Assembly: GCA_012970285.1 (NCBI GenBank)
Contig: JIBW01000006.1
Span: 434,001 to 498,000, forward strand
Origin: Bacillaceae bacterium JMAK1
GTDB taxonomy: Bacteria > Bacillota > Bacilli > Bacillales > Marinococcaceae
Reading direction: 5' to 3'
Length of the DNA: 64,000 nucleotides
Positions 16,574-25,058 of the stretch are shown here, piece after piece. The notes beneath the pieces were generated by a model, which had not been told where the DNA came from, made no database searches, and saw only the letters and a program-made list of their open reading frames with translations. Both the position numbers and the translations under genes were made by a program. The first letter of the stretch is position 1; every line of letters begins with the position of its first letter.

Positions 16574-17171
16574 ATGAAGTGAGCTTTTTGCTTTTGCTAC
16601 GGATCGCTCGTTGTTGATGACGTCCTTGGCTAAATGTAGTCGTTTTCCGCTCACTATAAAATCCAATGTCCTCTCGTAGAATGGAATCTTTACTACTAAA
16701 AGACATTGCCCGTCTAAAATATACTTCTGCTTGATAACTGTTGTTCAGTTTTAAATAGCTTTGTCCCAAATTATCATAAAAGAGCACTTTCTTCTCTTCA
16801 CCAATGCCGTGCATGTATTCTTCTGCGCGGTGATAGGAATCAATCGCTGAATTATAATTTCCTTGCTCATGATTCAGCTCCCCCATTAATGAATGGTGCA
16901 GAAATGATACAGCTCTCTTTGTTTCATCAATCATTGGGTTCAATTCTTGCTTTGCGTTTGTTGCCGTTTGATCTAACACGTGATGATACGTAATATTGTA
17001 GTAGAATAATACAAGTTCATAATACATCTTGATTGTCGACTGCATCTCATGAGGCAGACGCCTTTCAACGTCCAGCTTCATTTGGTGGACCTCTCGTAGC
17101 TCTCTACCTTGAATCATACTCTCGTACCATTCGCCGATAGATTGTACGACGGTTTGCTCCTTATGATTCAC
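16557..17171 (-). CDS. Truncated Rap-like TPR protein
   Basis: A 204-residue protein similar to the N-terminal part of Rap/PlcR-like response-regulator phosphatases. The N-terminal helical bundle has the Rap pattern (IGEWYESM near 12-19, then a MKLDVERRLPHEM segment and YYELVLFYYNI). TPR helices follow: GNYNSAIDSYHRAEEYM (about 105-121) and VLFYDNLGQSYLKLNNSYQAEVYF. Rap proteins are usually about 370-380 residues with seven TPRs; here the TPR array stops after roughly two and a half repeats and a basic tail (rich in R, K, S and Q) replaces the rest. It may be a decayed gene or a short variant. GTG 17171 has AAGGAGG 8 bases ahead. No phr-like peptide gene follows. Confidence 0.6.
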   Translation of the reverse strand: MNHKEQTVVQSIGEWYESMIQGRELREVHQMKLDVERRLPHEMQSTIKMYYELVLFYYNITYHHVLDQTATNAKQELNPMIDETKRAVSFLHHSLMGELNHEQGNYNSAIDSYHRAEEYMHGIGEEKKVLFYDNLGQSYLKLNNSYQAEVYFRRAMSFSSKDSILREDIGFYSERKTTTFSQGRHQQRAIRSKSKKLTSFKKAQ

Positions 17172-17423
17172 CTGTGATTCCTCCTTAAGCGCGTATCTCT
17201 CTTTTTAGAATTGTAATTTAAACAAGCAGATCAAAAATCTAAATTGTTTAAAATCAATTATCTCCTATTCAATGTAATATAAAATCTAGTAAATCTCTAT
17301 ATCTTAAAGGGATTTAAGATATTTCAAGCGCGATTTCGACATGAGTCGAGATAATATTGGTATAGTTTCCTTTTTTTGCTTACAATAACGATAGCCAATT
17401 TCTAATAGAAAGGGCTTGATGCA

Positions 17424-18875
17424 ATGTCATTAATCACAGGCACTTTTTCAATCATTCTACTCATTAATATACTGCTCGCCTTTATTATCGTTTTTATTGA
17501 ACGACGAGACATTGGTGCCACGTGGGCTTGGATACTCATTTTATTTTTCATACCCATTGGTGGATTTATTTTGTATCTCGTATTTGGAAGGCATTTAAAA
17601 CAAAAGAACTTCTACAATCTTTCAAAAGAAGAACGTGAATACTTAAAAATCGCTGTAGAAGCTCAAGTTTATCATTTGCAACAACACTTATCTGTGTTCC
17701 AAGATCAAACGCTTCAAGATAAATATGAACAGTTAATGCTGATTAATTTACAATCGTCTACATCGATTATTACGACAGACAATGAAGTTGAGCTGTTCAC
17801 TGAAGGCAAAACGAAATTCGACGAGCTATTCCACGATATTCGTCAAGCAAAAGAAGAGATCAATATCCAATACTACATTATTCAAAGGGATGAACTCGGA
17901 AGGAAACTACGTGATGAGTTAACGGCAAAAGCAAAAGAAGGGGTAAAAGTCAGACTCCTTTACGATGATATCGGCTCTAGAAGGTTAAACCGTTCTTTCT
18001 TCAAGGAACTTATTGAGCACAATGGTGAAGTTGCCGCCTTCTTCCCTTCGATCTTTAAAATCGTTAACCTTCGCATTAACAACCGGAATCACCGTAAGCT
18101 ATGCATCATCGATGGGGACATCGGATATATTGGAGGATTTAACGTCGGTCGAGAGTATTTAGGGAAGAAAAAGAAGTTCGGCTATTGGCGAGATACCCAC
18201 TTCCGCATTAAAGGTGGGGCTGTTGATCATATTCATGGTCGGTTCATCCTTGATTGGAAGCAAGCAACCAATCAAGAGTCAATCAACCTTTCTGAGTATG
18301 CTGGTCGAAAAGAACGCCACAGTGGTTCTAGCCCTGTTCAAATCGTCGATAGCGGACCCAACTCAGAAACTGAACATCTAAAGAACATGTACATCAAGCT
18401 CATCATGACAGCGAAGAAAAGCATCAAGATTCAAACGCCTTACTTTATTCCCGATACGAGTTTTATGGACGCGATCAAGATTGCACTGTTAGGTAACGTT
18501 GATGTTCACATTATGATTCCTAACAAGCCTGACCATCCATTTGTGTATTGGGCGACACTTGCTCATGTAGGGGAACTCTTGAAGTACGGAGCAAACGTCT
18601 GGATCTATGAAAAGGGATTTATGCATGCGAAAACAATTGTCATTGACGAAGAAGTTACTTCGGTGGGTACGACAAACATTGACTCAAGAAGTTTTCGTTT
18701 AAACTTTGAAGTGAACGCAACCGTCTACGATGAAGCGGTCGCACAAAAATTGCATAATCTTTTTCTAGACGATATGAAAGACAGCACTTTACTTACTCCG
18801 CAACTTTATAAAGAGCGCTCTATGTGGATTAAGATCAAAGAAGCCGTATCCCGCTTATTGTCCCCAATCTTATAA
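17424..18875 (+). CDS. cls: Cardiolipin synthase (phospholipase D family)
   Basis: Membrane enzyme of 483 residues that condenses two phosphatidylglycerols into cardiolipin and glycerol. Two N-terminal membrane helices (about 5-25 and 33-54) precede two HKD catalytic motifs: His223-x-Lys225-x4-Asp230 (with GYIGGFNVG after it) and His401-x-Lys403-x4-Asp408 (with TSVGTTNIDSRSF after it). The length fits bacterial Cls. ATG 17424 has AAAGGG 10 bases ahead. It is a single gene followed by a clear terminator. Alkaliphiles and salt-stressed Bacillaceae often have several cls genes; which one this is cannot be told. Confidence 0.93.
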   Translation: MSLITGTFSIILLINILLAFIIVFIERRDIGATWAWILILFFIPIGGFILYLVFGRHLKQKNFYNLSKEEREYLKIAVEAQVYHLQQHLSVFQDQTLQDKYEQLMLINLQSSTSIITTDNEVELFTEGKTKFDELFHDIRQAKEEINIQYYIIQRDELGRKLRDELTAKAKEGVKVRLLYDDIGSRRLNRSFFKELIEHNGEVAAFFPSIFKIVNLRINNRNHRKLCIIDGDIGYIGGFNVGREYLGKKKKFGYWRDTHFRIKGGAVDHIHGRFILDWKQATNQESINLSEYAGRKERHSGSSPVQIVDSGPNSETEHLKNMYIKLIMTAKKSIKIQTPYFIPDTSFMDAIKIALLGNVDVHIMIPNKPDHPFVYWATLAHVGELLKYGANVWIYEKGFMHAKTIVIDEEVTSVGTTNIDSRSFRLNFEVNATVYDEAVAQKLHNLFLDDMKDSTLLTPQLYKERSMWIKIKEAVSRLLSPIL

Positions 18876-18890
18876 GGTCGATGAAACGCA

Positions 18891-18922
18891 CAAAAAAGGC
18901 CCTCTAAAAACGAGGGTCTTTT
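18891..18922 (+). terminator. Terminator after cls
   Basis: A stem AAAAAAGxCCCTC/GAGGGxCTTTTT with one mismatch and a 7-base loop, ending in a T run, 16 bases past the cls stop. Confidence 0.8.
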
Positions 18923-18939
18923 TCATTTCCCGGGAAATG
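18922..18939. repeat. 18-bp perfect palindrome
   Basis: TCATTTCCCGGGAAATGA reads the same on both strands. It lies between the cls terminator and the end of the convergent YitT-like gene. Its role is unknown; with no loop it is better as a protein-binding site than a hairpin. Confidence 0.5.
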
Positions 18940-18952
18940 ATGACAATTTCCC

Positions 18953-19543
18953 TCAAGCTTCGCTGACAGTATTCAACGTTTTTTTCGCAATCACCTGTTT
19001 AGACAAACTGATCACCACCGAACAGACAAATATGTTAACAATCGTGAACATACCTTGATGCATACCTAGGATGAGGAATGATATGAAAGCGACAAATGTA
19101 TCAAAACAGAAAATGACAACCCCTGGATCAATGCGATACCGTTTTTGTAAATAGATAGCAAGAATCGTTGCTCCACCCATCGATGATTGACTTAAAAAAA
19201 TAACGACCGCACCAATTCCAACAAGCAAGCCACCGATCACTGAACCAACTGCTGTTGGTATCTCCATCTGAAACCATTGTCCACTAAACACAGTCATTAT
19301 AGAAACGATAATAACAGAGTATAGGGAATTCAATGTGTAGTCTTTGCCGAGCTTTATGAGAGACAGAATAAAAAATGGAATGTTAACGAGAACAAACAAT
19401 AAGTAAAAGGGCAATTCAATGATACCCATTAACGTAAGTGACATGCCTGCCGCCCCAGATGTTGCTAACCCTGCTAAGCCTGTCACTTCAATTCCAGCTG
19501 TTAATACGAAACAACCTAATACATTTACTAATAACCGCCTCAC
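18953..19543 (-). CDS. YitT-family membrane protein lacking DUF2179
   Basis: An integral membrane protein of about 196 residues with about five hydrophobic helices. The pattern fits the YitT/UPF0750 membrane domain: a glycine-rich first half (GLAGLATSGAAGMSLTLMGI, about 23-42), then PFYLLFVLVNIPFFIL and the motif LNSLYSVIIVSI. Typical YitT proteins are about 280 residues and carry a cytosolic C-terminal DUF2179 domain; here the protein ends after the membrane part. Function is unknown. The frame starts at GTG 19552, but AAGGTGG with normal spacing favours GTG 19543. It converges on cls. Confidence 0.65.
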   Translation of the reverse strand: MRRLLVNVLGCFVLTAGIEVTGLAGLATSGAAGMSLTLMGIIELPFYLLFVLVNIPFFILSLIKLGKDYTLNSLYSVIIVSIMTVFSGQWFQMEIPTAVGSVIGGLLVGIGAVVIFLSQSSMGGATILAIYLQKRYRIDPGVVIFCFDTFVAFISFLILGMHQGMFTIVNIFVCSVVISLSKQVIAKKTLNTVSEA

Positions 19544-19794
19544 CTGTTCCACCTTCTTCTTTTCGATCTTTTCTTTATCCTACCATTCTTCGTGTTATCA
19601 ACCAGTCGTAACATTACGTAAGGATTTTTCGATCGATCCGACACCTACACATGTCTTTATTTAATGACTCGATGTACTACTATTATTGTAGATACTATTC
19701 TTGTTATATAATCTTTCAAAATTGTTATAACGTTTCGTTTTAAATTCGTGTATAATGCTCTTTATATTAATTTTTGTTTCGGAGGGATACACAA

Positions 19795-21159
19795 ATGTCC
19801 ACCCTGGTTGGATCATTACAGGAAGTCTTACAAAAATCTCAACTATCTACGAGTGAAAGTGTACGAGGGCTACATAGCCAAGATGAATCGTATCATACCC
19901 CCATCTTGCCTGAAGTCGTCGTGTTTCCTCATAGCACAGAAGATGTGCAAGCAATCTTGAACATCGCAAAACAACAAGATCGCCCTGTTTATCCGTATGG
20001 ATTGGGTACGAGCTTAGAAGGTCATATTATTCCTACGACCGATGGTATTTCAATTGACTTTTCAGAAATGAATAACATTATTGATATTCTAGCAGATGAC
20101 ATGCTCGTGAAAGTTCAACCTGGCGTAACAAGAGACCAATTAAATAAAGAATTAAAAAAGCACGGTCTTTTCTTTTCTGTCGATCCTGGTGCAAATGCGA
20201 CCATTGGTGGTATGGCCGCCACCAATGCGAGTGGAACAAGCTCCGTTCGCTATGGTATTATGCGCGACCAAGTTCGCAATTTGGAGGTTGTCCTTGCAGA
20301 CGGCTCCATCATTCATACAGGTAGCTTAGCTGCTAAATCGTCGTCTGGCTATAACCTCAATGGGTTGTTTATCGGTTCTGAAGGAACGCTCGGTTGCTTC
20401 ACCGAACTCACACTGAAAGTGTACGGAATTCCAGAGCAAATTGTTGCCGGTCGTGCAACTTTCCCATCTGTTGATCACGCTGTCCAAGCAGTCGTACAAA
20501 TTCTCCAAGCAGGTATTCCAGTAGCGCGTTGTGAGCTTGTTGATGAACCTTCCATTCAAAAGGCCAATGAGTTTAGCAATACAAATTATTCGATTCAACC
20601 GACCTTGTTTCTAGAGTTCCACGGAAATGAAGCTGGATTAAAGCAAGACGTTGAGTTCACTAAGGACATTGTAAAAGAATTCGGCTGTAACGAAATTGAA
20701 TTTGAAAAAGACACGGCGGCAAGGAACAAACTGTGGGAAGCAAGACATAACCTAGCTTATGCACATGTTCACAGCTCGCCTGGAAAAAAAATGATGGTGA
20801 CAGATGTGTGTGTGCCAATTTCTAAACTAGCTGCTGCCATCACCCACGCTAGAGCAATCGTCGATCAATCGAGGTTTGAAGGTGGCATTGCTGGTCATGT
20901 TGGTGACGGGAACTACCATATCCTAGTGATGTTTAATCGTGATGACCCAGAGGAAGTTGAAGCTGCATCCAAACTTAATGAAGAAGTTGTTGAATTTGCT
21001 CTTTCTGTTGGGGGGACTTGTACCGGTGAACACGGGGTCGGGCTCGGTAAAAAGAAATACCAACAAAAAGAACACGGTGAAGCTCTTCAACTTATGAAGG
21101 TTCTAAAGCAGACATTTGATCCAGAAAACCGTATGAATCCGAATAAACTCATCACCTAA
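19795..21159 (+). CDS. FAD-linked oxidase, D-lactate dehydrogenase/GlcD-like
   Basis: Flavoenzyme of 454 residues of the GlcD/D-lactate dehydrogenase (cytochrome) family that oxidises a 2-hydroxyacid such as D-lactate or glycolate. The PCMH-type FAD domain (about 35-215) shows YPYGLGTSLEGH, PGANATIGGMAATNASGTSSVRYG and GLFIGSEGTLG. The C-terminal cap has AGHVGDGNYH and GEHGVGLGKK, which carry metal- and FAD-binding residues. There is no GlcF or GlcE gene nearby, so it resembles the stand-alone D-lactate type. ATG 19795 follows GGAGGG. A TATAAT lies at 19751-19756. The BASS transporter gene follows after 13 bases, so the two form an operon, perhaps for uptake and oxidation of one organic acid. 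Confidence 0.85.
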   Translation: MSTLVGSLQEVLQKSQLSTSESVRGLHSQDESYHTPILPEVVVFPHSTEDVQAILNIAKQQDRPVYPYGLGTSLEGHIIPTTDGISIDFSEMNNIIDILADDMLVKVQPGVTRDQLNKELKKHGLFFSVDPGANATIGGMAATNASGTSSVRYGIMRDQVRNLEVVLADGSIIHTGSLAAKSSSGYNLNGLFIGSEGTLGCFTELTLKVYGIPEQIVAGRATFPSVDHAVQAVVQILQAGIPVARCELVDEPSIQKANEFSNTNYSIQPTLFLEFHGNEAGLKQDVEFTKDIVKEFGCNEIEFEKDTAARNKLWEARHNLAYAHVHSSPGKKMMVTDVCVPISKLAAAITHARAIVDQSRFEGGIAGHVGDGNYHILVMFNRDDPEEVEAASKLNEEVVEFALSVGGTCTGEHGVGLGKKKYQQKEHGEALQLMKVLKQTFDPENRMNPNKLIT

Positions 21160-21172
21160 TGGAGGAATAACG

Positions 21173-22162
21173 ATGAAGTTCCTTGCTTCAGTTAGTACAT
21201 TTGCAGGTCGTTACTTTGCTGTATTCGTTATTATTGCAGCAATTACTGCTTTTCTTATGCCAGACCCTTTCATCCCAATCAATGGATACGTTCCGATCTT
21301 ACTCGGTATTGTAATGCTTGGAATGGGAATGACGTTAAAGCCTGTCGACTTTAAACTCGTAGCTAAGAAGCCGATACCTGTCTTATTAGGCCTTCTCTTC
21401 CAATATACAATTATGCCACTCACTGCTTTTATTATTGCCTTAGCATTAAACTTACCACCAGAGCTTGCTGCTGGGCTCGTTCTTCTTGGTTCTGTTCCTG
21501 GAGGAACATCATCAAACGTTATGGTTTATTTAGCTAAAGGAGACTTGCCACTTTCTATTACGATGACGTCGATGTCTACACTCATTGCGCCAATTACGAC
21601 GCCAGCCATCCTATTCTTGCTCGCTGGACAATGGATGCCCGTTAACTTTATGAGCATGTTTACAATGATTATTCAAGTAATCATTATCCCTGTAGCCATT
21701 GGACTTTTACTTAGGAAGTTCGTTCCAGCATTTGTTGATAAGACGGTCACAGTTATGCCACTCGTATCGGTCGTTGCTATTCTTGCAATCATGTCTGGTG
21801 CTGTTAGTGCCAATGCTGATACACTCGCTTCAGCTGGCTTAATCGCATTCGTAGCTGTAATGCTCCATAACGCTGCTGGTCTTGCACTCGGTTATGCAGC
21901 CGCTACAATTGCTAAACTAACCCCTAGTCAACGGCGCGCAGTTTCAATCGAGATTGGAATGCAAAACACCGGGCTTGGTGTAACACTTGCAACTGCTCAT
22001 CTTTCGCCACTTGCAGCAATCCCTAGTGTAATCGGAACAGCTTGGCATAATATTACCGGACCAATCATGGCTACCTATTGGTCCAAACGACCACTAAAGC
22101 AAGACATACCAAAGGATCAGGATCCAAAAGCACCAAAGCTAAACGTTACACCTCACCCATAA
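21173..22162 (+). CDS. BASS-family sodium symporter (YocS/PanS-like)
   Basis: Integral membrane transporter of 329 residues in the bile acid:sodium symporter family; bacterial relatives carry organic acids such as ketopantoate or pyruvate with sodium. About nine or ten membrane helices are visible. Family motifs are LLGIVMLGMGMTL (about 43-55), the GSVPGGTSSNVMVYLAKGD crossover region (about 106-124) and EIGMQNTGLGVTLA (about 261-274), which form the sodium sites. ATG 21173 follows TGGAGGAAT. It is cotranscribed with the FAD oxidase and followed by a terminator. Sodium coupling suits an alkaliphile. Confidence 0.88.
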   Translation: MKFLASVSTFAGRYFAVFVIIAAITAFLMPDPFIPINGYVPILLGIVMLGMGMTLKPVDFKLVAKKPIPVLLGLLFQYTIMPLTAFIIALALNLPPELAAGLVLLGSVPGGTSSNVMVYLAKGDLPLSITMTSMSTLIAPITTPAILFLLAGQWMPVNFMSMFTMIIQVIIIPVAIGLLLRKFVPAFVDKTVTVMPLVSVVAILAIMSGAVSANADTLASAGLIAFVAVMLHNAAGLALGYAAATIAKLTPSQRRAVSIEIGMQNTGLGVTLATAHLSPLAAIPSVIGTAWHNITGPIMATYWSKRPLKQDIPKDQDPKAPKLNVTPHP

Positions 22163-22167
22163 AAGCT

Positions 22168-22210
22168 ACCTTCAAATTCTCAAACCACTGGGGATTTGAA
22201 GGTTTTATTA
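22168..22210 (+). terminator. Terminator after the BASS gene
   Basis: A perfect 10-bp stem ACCTTCAAAT/ATTTGAAGGT (22168-22177 and 22194-22203) with a 16-base loop is followed by TTTATTATTT. Confidence 0.75.
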
Positions 22211-22284
22211 TTTGTTAGAATATTTTAAAATCATGATTGCTTTCTTGAAGGATAAACTTCATACTTATATAAAAATAATCAGCA

Positions 22285-22315
22285 ATCACTTCAATTACAA
22301 CATAACTGAAGTGAT
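22285..22315 (+). promoter_or_regulatory. Dyad immediately before SBP2 ribosome site
   Basis: ATCACTTCA (22285-22293) and TGAAGTGAT (22307-22315) form a perfect 9-bp inverted repeat with a 13-base spacer, 5 bases before TAGGAGG. It could be a repressor operator, for example of the RpiR protein encoded downstream, or a leader hairpin. Confidence 0.45.
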
Positions 22316-22330
22316 CGTTAGGAGGACATC

Positions 22331-23911
22331 ATGAATACATACTATTCGATGAAAGGGCTTTTTGCTGTAAGTACTCTTGTTTTACTAGCCGCTTGTGGCA
22401 ACGACGAACCACAAGATACGACCGAAGCTGAGCACTCTTCTTCAGGTACAACAAGTGAACTGCGCGTAGCCTTTAACGCTCAACCACCATCACTCGATCC
22501 TTACATCACAACAGCCGTTGCTACGAGAGACATTGCTCGCCACATTTACGAAGGTCTTGTAACGTTTGATGAGAACTATGAAATTCAACCTTGGCTAGCC
22601 GAAAGTTATGATGTTAGTGACGACGGCACGAGCTATACGTTTGCATTGCGAGAGAATGTTTCTTTCCATAACGGTGAGACGATGACTTCAGACGACGTTG
22701 TAGCTTCCATGGAACGTTGGTTTACAACGGCAGCTAATGCAAAGGAAGAATTCAGTGATGCCACGATTACTGCAGTGGACGAGCATACGGTTCTATTAGA
22801 ATTGGAAGAACCTTCAGCTGTTGCCATTACTACGCTAGCTTCTCCAGATGAAATTGCCGCGATTACACCTGCAGAATTAGCAGAAAACGCTGGTGCTGAC
22901 GGTGTCGATGAACACGTAGGAACCGGCCCTTATAAGTTAGAAAATTGGCAACATGACCAACATATACATTTAACGAGATTTGAAGACTACGAAAACCCAG
23001 AACACACATCCACAGGTCTTGCCTCTCTACGCGAAGCACATGCAAGCGACATCTACTTTGAATTCGTTACTGATCCGTCCACACGTGTTGCCGGCATGCA
23101 AAGTAATCAATACGATGTAGCGAATGCAATTCCTTTTGACAATGTCGAGCAATTAGAACAAGACGGTACCGTTATTAACCATGCCGATCAAAATGGTTTT
23201 AATGCATTAGTCTTTAATAAAGAACAAGGAGTATTTAGCGACCAAGATGTTCGCCAAGCAGCGAACACTGCACTGAACATGGAAGCGATCCAGCAAGCCG
23301 CATTTACCAACGAAGAGTATTATAAGATCTCCCATGACTTTATGACAGAAGATCGAGCAGACTGGTACACTGAAGTCGGTTCAGATCACTACAATCAAAA
23401 TGATCCAGAGCTCGCTCAACAACTGTTAGAAGAATCGGCTTATAATGGAGAAGAAGTCGTTATTTTAACATCTAGAGATTATGACGATCATTATAGTGCT
23501 GCGGTTGTCATTCAACAAGAATTAGAAGCGATCGGAATGAACGTGACGTTAGACCTTTATGACTGGCCTACCGTATTGGAGAGACGAGCAGATCCTACGG
23601 CTCATGATGCCTTTGTCACTGGGTTCCAAACACCTGCGTCACCGACCCAATACGTATTTCTAGAGTCTAGTGCTGGTTGGCCAGGTTGGACGAACAGTGA
23701 AGAAATTGACCAACATGTTGACAACATCCGCACCGCAGTCGATCAAGATGAGGCCATGGGATATTACGAAGATTTACAAGAAGAGATTTGGACATACCTT
23801 CCTCTTATTCGCTTCGGAGATAAAACGACCATTACAACTGTTCGTGATAACGTAGATGGCTATGACTTTCAACAAGGTTTAATTCTTTGGAATACACATG
23901 TTACTGATTAA
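22331..23911 (+). CDS. Peptide/nickel-class substrate-binding lipoprotein (second copy)
   Basis: Solute-binding protein family 5 lipoprotein of 526 residues with lipobox LLAA-Cys22. It is clearly paralogous to the protein at 4683-6251: shared blocks include LDP-ITTAVATRDIAR, VSFHNGETMTSDDVVASMERW, VDEHVGTGPYKL, HDQHIHLTRFEDY and FNKEQGVFSD, along the full length. No permease or ATPase gene lies next to it, so it probably delivers to the DppBCDF importer at 9361-13311. It starts an operon with the racemase, regulator and M20 hydrolase genes, which points to N-acyl-amino acids or peptides as ligands. ATG 22331 follows TAGGAGG. Confidence 0.9.
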   Translation: MNTYYSMKGLFAVSTLVLLAACGNDEPQDTTEAEHSSSGTTSELRVAFNAQPPSLDPYITTAVATRDIARHIYEGLVTFDENYEIQPWLAESYDVSDDGTSYTFALRENVSFHNGETMTSDDVVASMERWFTTAANAKEEFSDATITAVDEHTVLLELEEPSAVAITTLASPDEIAAITPAELAENAGADGVDEHVGTGPYKLENWQHDQHIHLTRFEDYENPEHTSTGLASLREAHASDIYFEFVTDPSTRVAGMQSNQYDVANAIPFDNVEQLEQDGTVINHADQNGFNALVFNKEQGVFSDQDVRQAANTALNMEAIQQAAFTNEEYYKISHDFMTEDRADWYTEVGSDHYNQNDPELAQQLLEESAYNGEEVVILTSRDYDDHYSAAVVIQQELEAIGMNVTLDLYDWPTVLERRADPTAHDAFVTGFQTPASPTQYVFLESSAGWPGWTNSEEIDQHVDNIRTAVDQDEAMGYYEDLQEEIWTYLPLIRFGDKTTITTVRDNVDGYDFQQGLILWNTHVTD

Positions 23912-23928
23912 CTAAAGGAGCTTTTAAA

Positions 23929-25038
23929 TTGAAAATTACTGACCTGACCTTAAGAACTGTAGACATGACGATGAAATTCCCCTTCGAGACGAGCGTTGGT
24001 GTCACGGATACGAGAGAAATTCTATTAATTGAAGTTACCGATGGAGAACACATTGGGTACGGTGAGTGCGTAGCAGATATCGATCCTTACTATAGCGAAG
24101 AGACGGTTGAAACAGCGCTTCATATTATTAAAGACTTCATCATTCCAAGATTAAAAGATGCGTCCATTCAGCATCCTTCTGACATAACAAGTCTATTAGC
24201 ACCGATTCGCCGTCATCAAATGGCTAAAGGCGGCGTTGAATGTGCACTGTGGGATTTGTATGCAAAACAACAAGGAAAATCCCTTTCCGAGGTGCTCGGA
24301 GGTACGAAAACGGAAGTCCCTGTTGGAATCAGCATTGGCATTCAAAAAGATGTAGAAACACTTATAGAAAAGATCAACGCATACGTTAACGAAGGCTATC
24401 AGAAGATCAAAATAAAAATTAAGCCTGGATTTGATTATGAGATTCTTAAACAAGTTCGTGAAACATTCCCAGCTGTGTCAATTATGGCAGATGCAAATTC
24501 CGCTTTCACTCTTCAAGATATCGAGCTATTCAAGAAGATGGACACACTTGACTTACTGATGATTGAACAACCACTTGCTCATGACGACATTGTTGATCAT
24601 AGCAAGTTACAAGCAGCAATCCAAACACCCGTATGCCTCGATGAAAGTATTCATTCATTTGAAGATGCTAGAAAAGCAATTGAACTCGGGAGTTGCAAAA
24701 CGATCAACATCAAAATTGGACGTGTTGGCGGATTGTTCGAAGCAAAACGCATTCACGATCTATGCGCAGAAAACAACATTCCTGTTTGGTGCGGTGGGAT
24801 GTTTGAAACAGGAATTGGGCGTGCCCATAACGTAGCGATCTCTAGCCTCCATAACTTCTCCATTCCTGGCGATACAGCTCCTTCCGCTCGTTATTGGGAT
24901 AAAGATATTATTGAACCTGAAATTACGATGAACGAAGCAGGTTACGTAGCTGTTCCTACAAAACAAGGAATCGGCGTGAAGGTTGATCAAGCCCACGTTG
25001 ACTCGATTACGAAAAGACTAGAAACGTTCTCTATGTAA
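23929..25038 (+). CDS. N-acylamino-acid racemase/OSBS-type enolase superfamily enzyme
   Basis: Enolase-superfamily enzyme of 369 residues in the MenC (o-succinylbenzoate synthase)/N-succinylamino-acid racemase group. The lysine pair is Lys161-Ile-Lys163 in KIKIKPG and Lys262 in NIKIGRVGG; magnesium ligands are Asp188 (DAN), Glu213 (IEQPL) and Asp238 (LDES). Lys161/163 agree in number with the well-known racemase. No other men gene is nearby, while an M20 hydrolase and a peptide-binding protein are, so racemisation of N-acyl (N-succinyl) amino acids is the likely role; OSBS activity may remain as a side reaction. The start is TTG 23929 behind AAAGGAG. It follows SBP2 after 17 bases. Confidence 0.85.
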   Translation: MKITDLTLRTVDMTMKFPFETSVGVTDTREILLIEVTDGEHIGYGECVADIDPYYSEETVETALHIIKDFIIPRLKDASIQHPSDITSLLAPIRRHQMAKGGVECALWDLYAKQQGKSLSEVLGGTKTEVPVGISIGIQKDVETLIEKINAYVNEGYQKIKIKIKPGFDYEILKQVRETFPAVSIMADANSAFTLQDIELFKKMDTLDLLMIEQPLAHDDIVDHSKLQAAIQTPVCLDESIHSFEDARKAIELGSCKTINIKIGRVGGLFEAKRIHDLCAENNIPVWCGGMFETGIGRAHNVAISSLHNFSIPGDTAPSARYWDKDIIEPEITMNEAGYVAVPTKQGIGVKVDQAHVDSITKRLETFSM

Positions 25039-25058
25039 AAGAATGGATGGTGTAGCAC

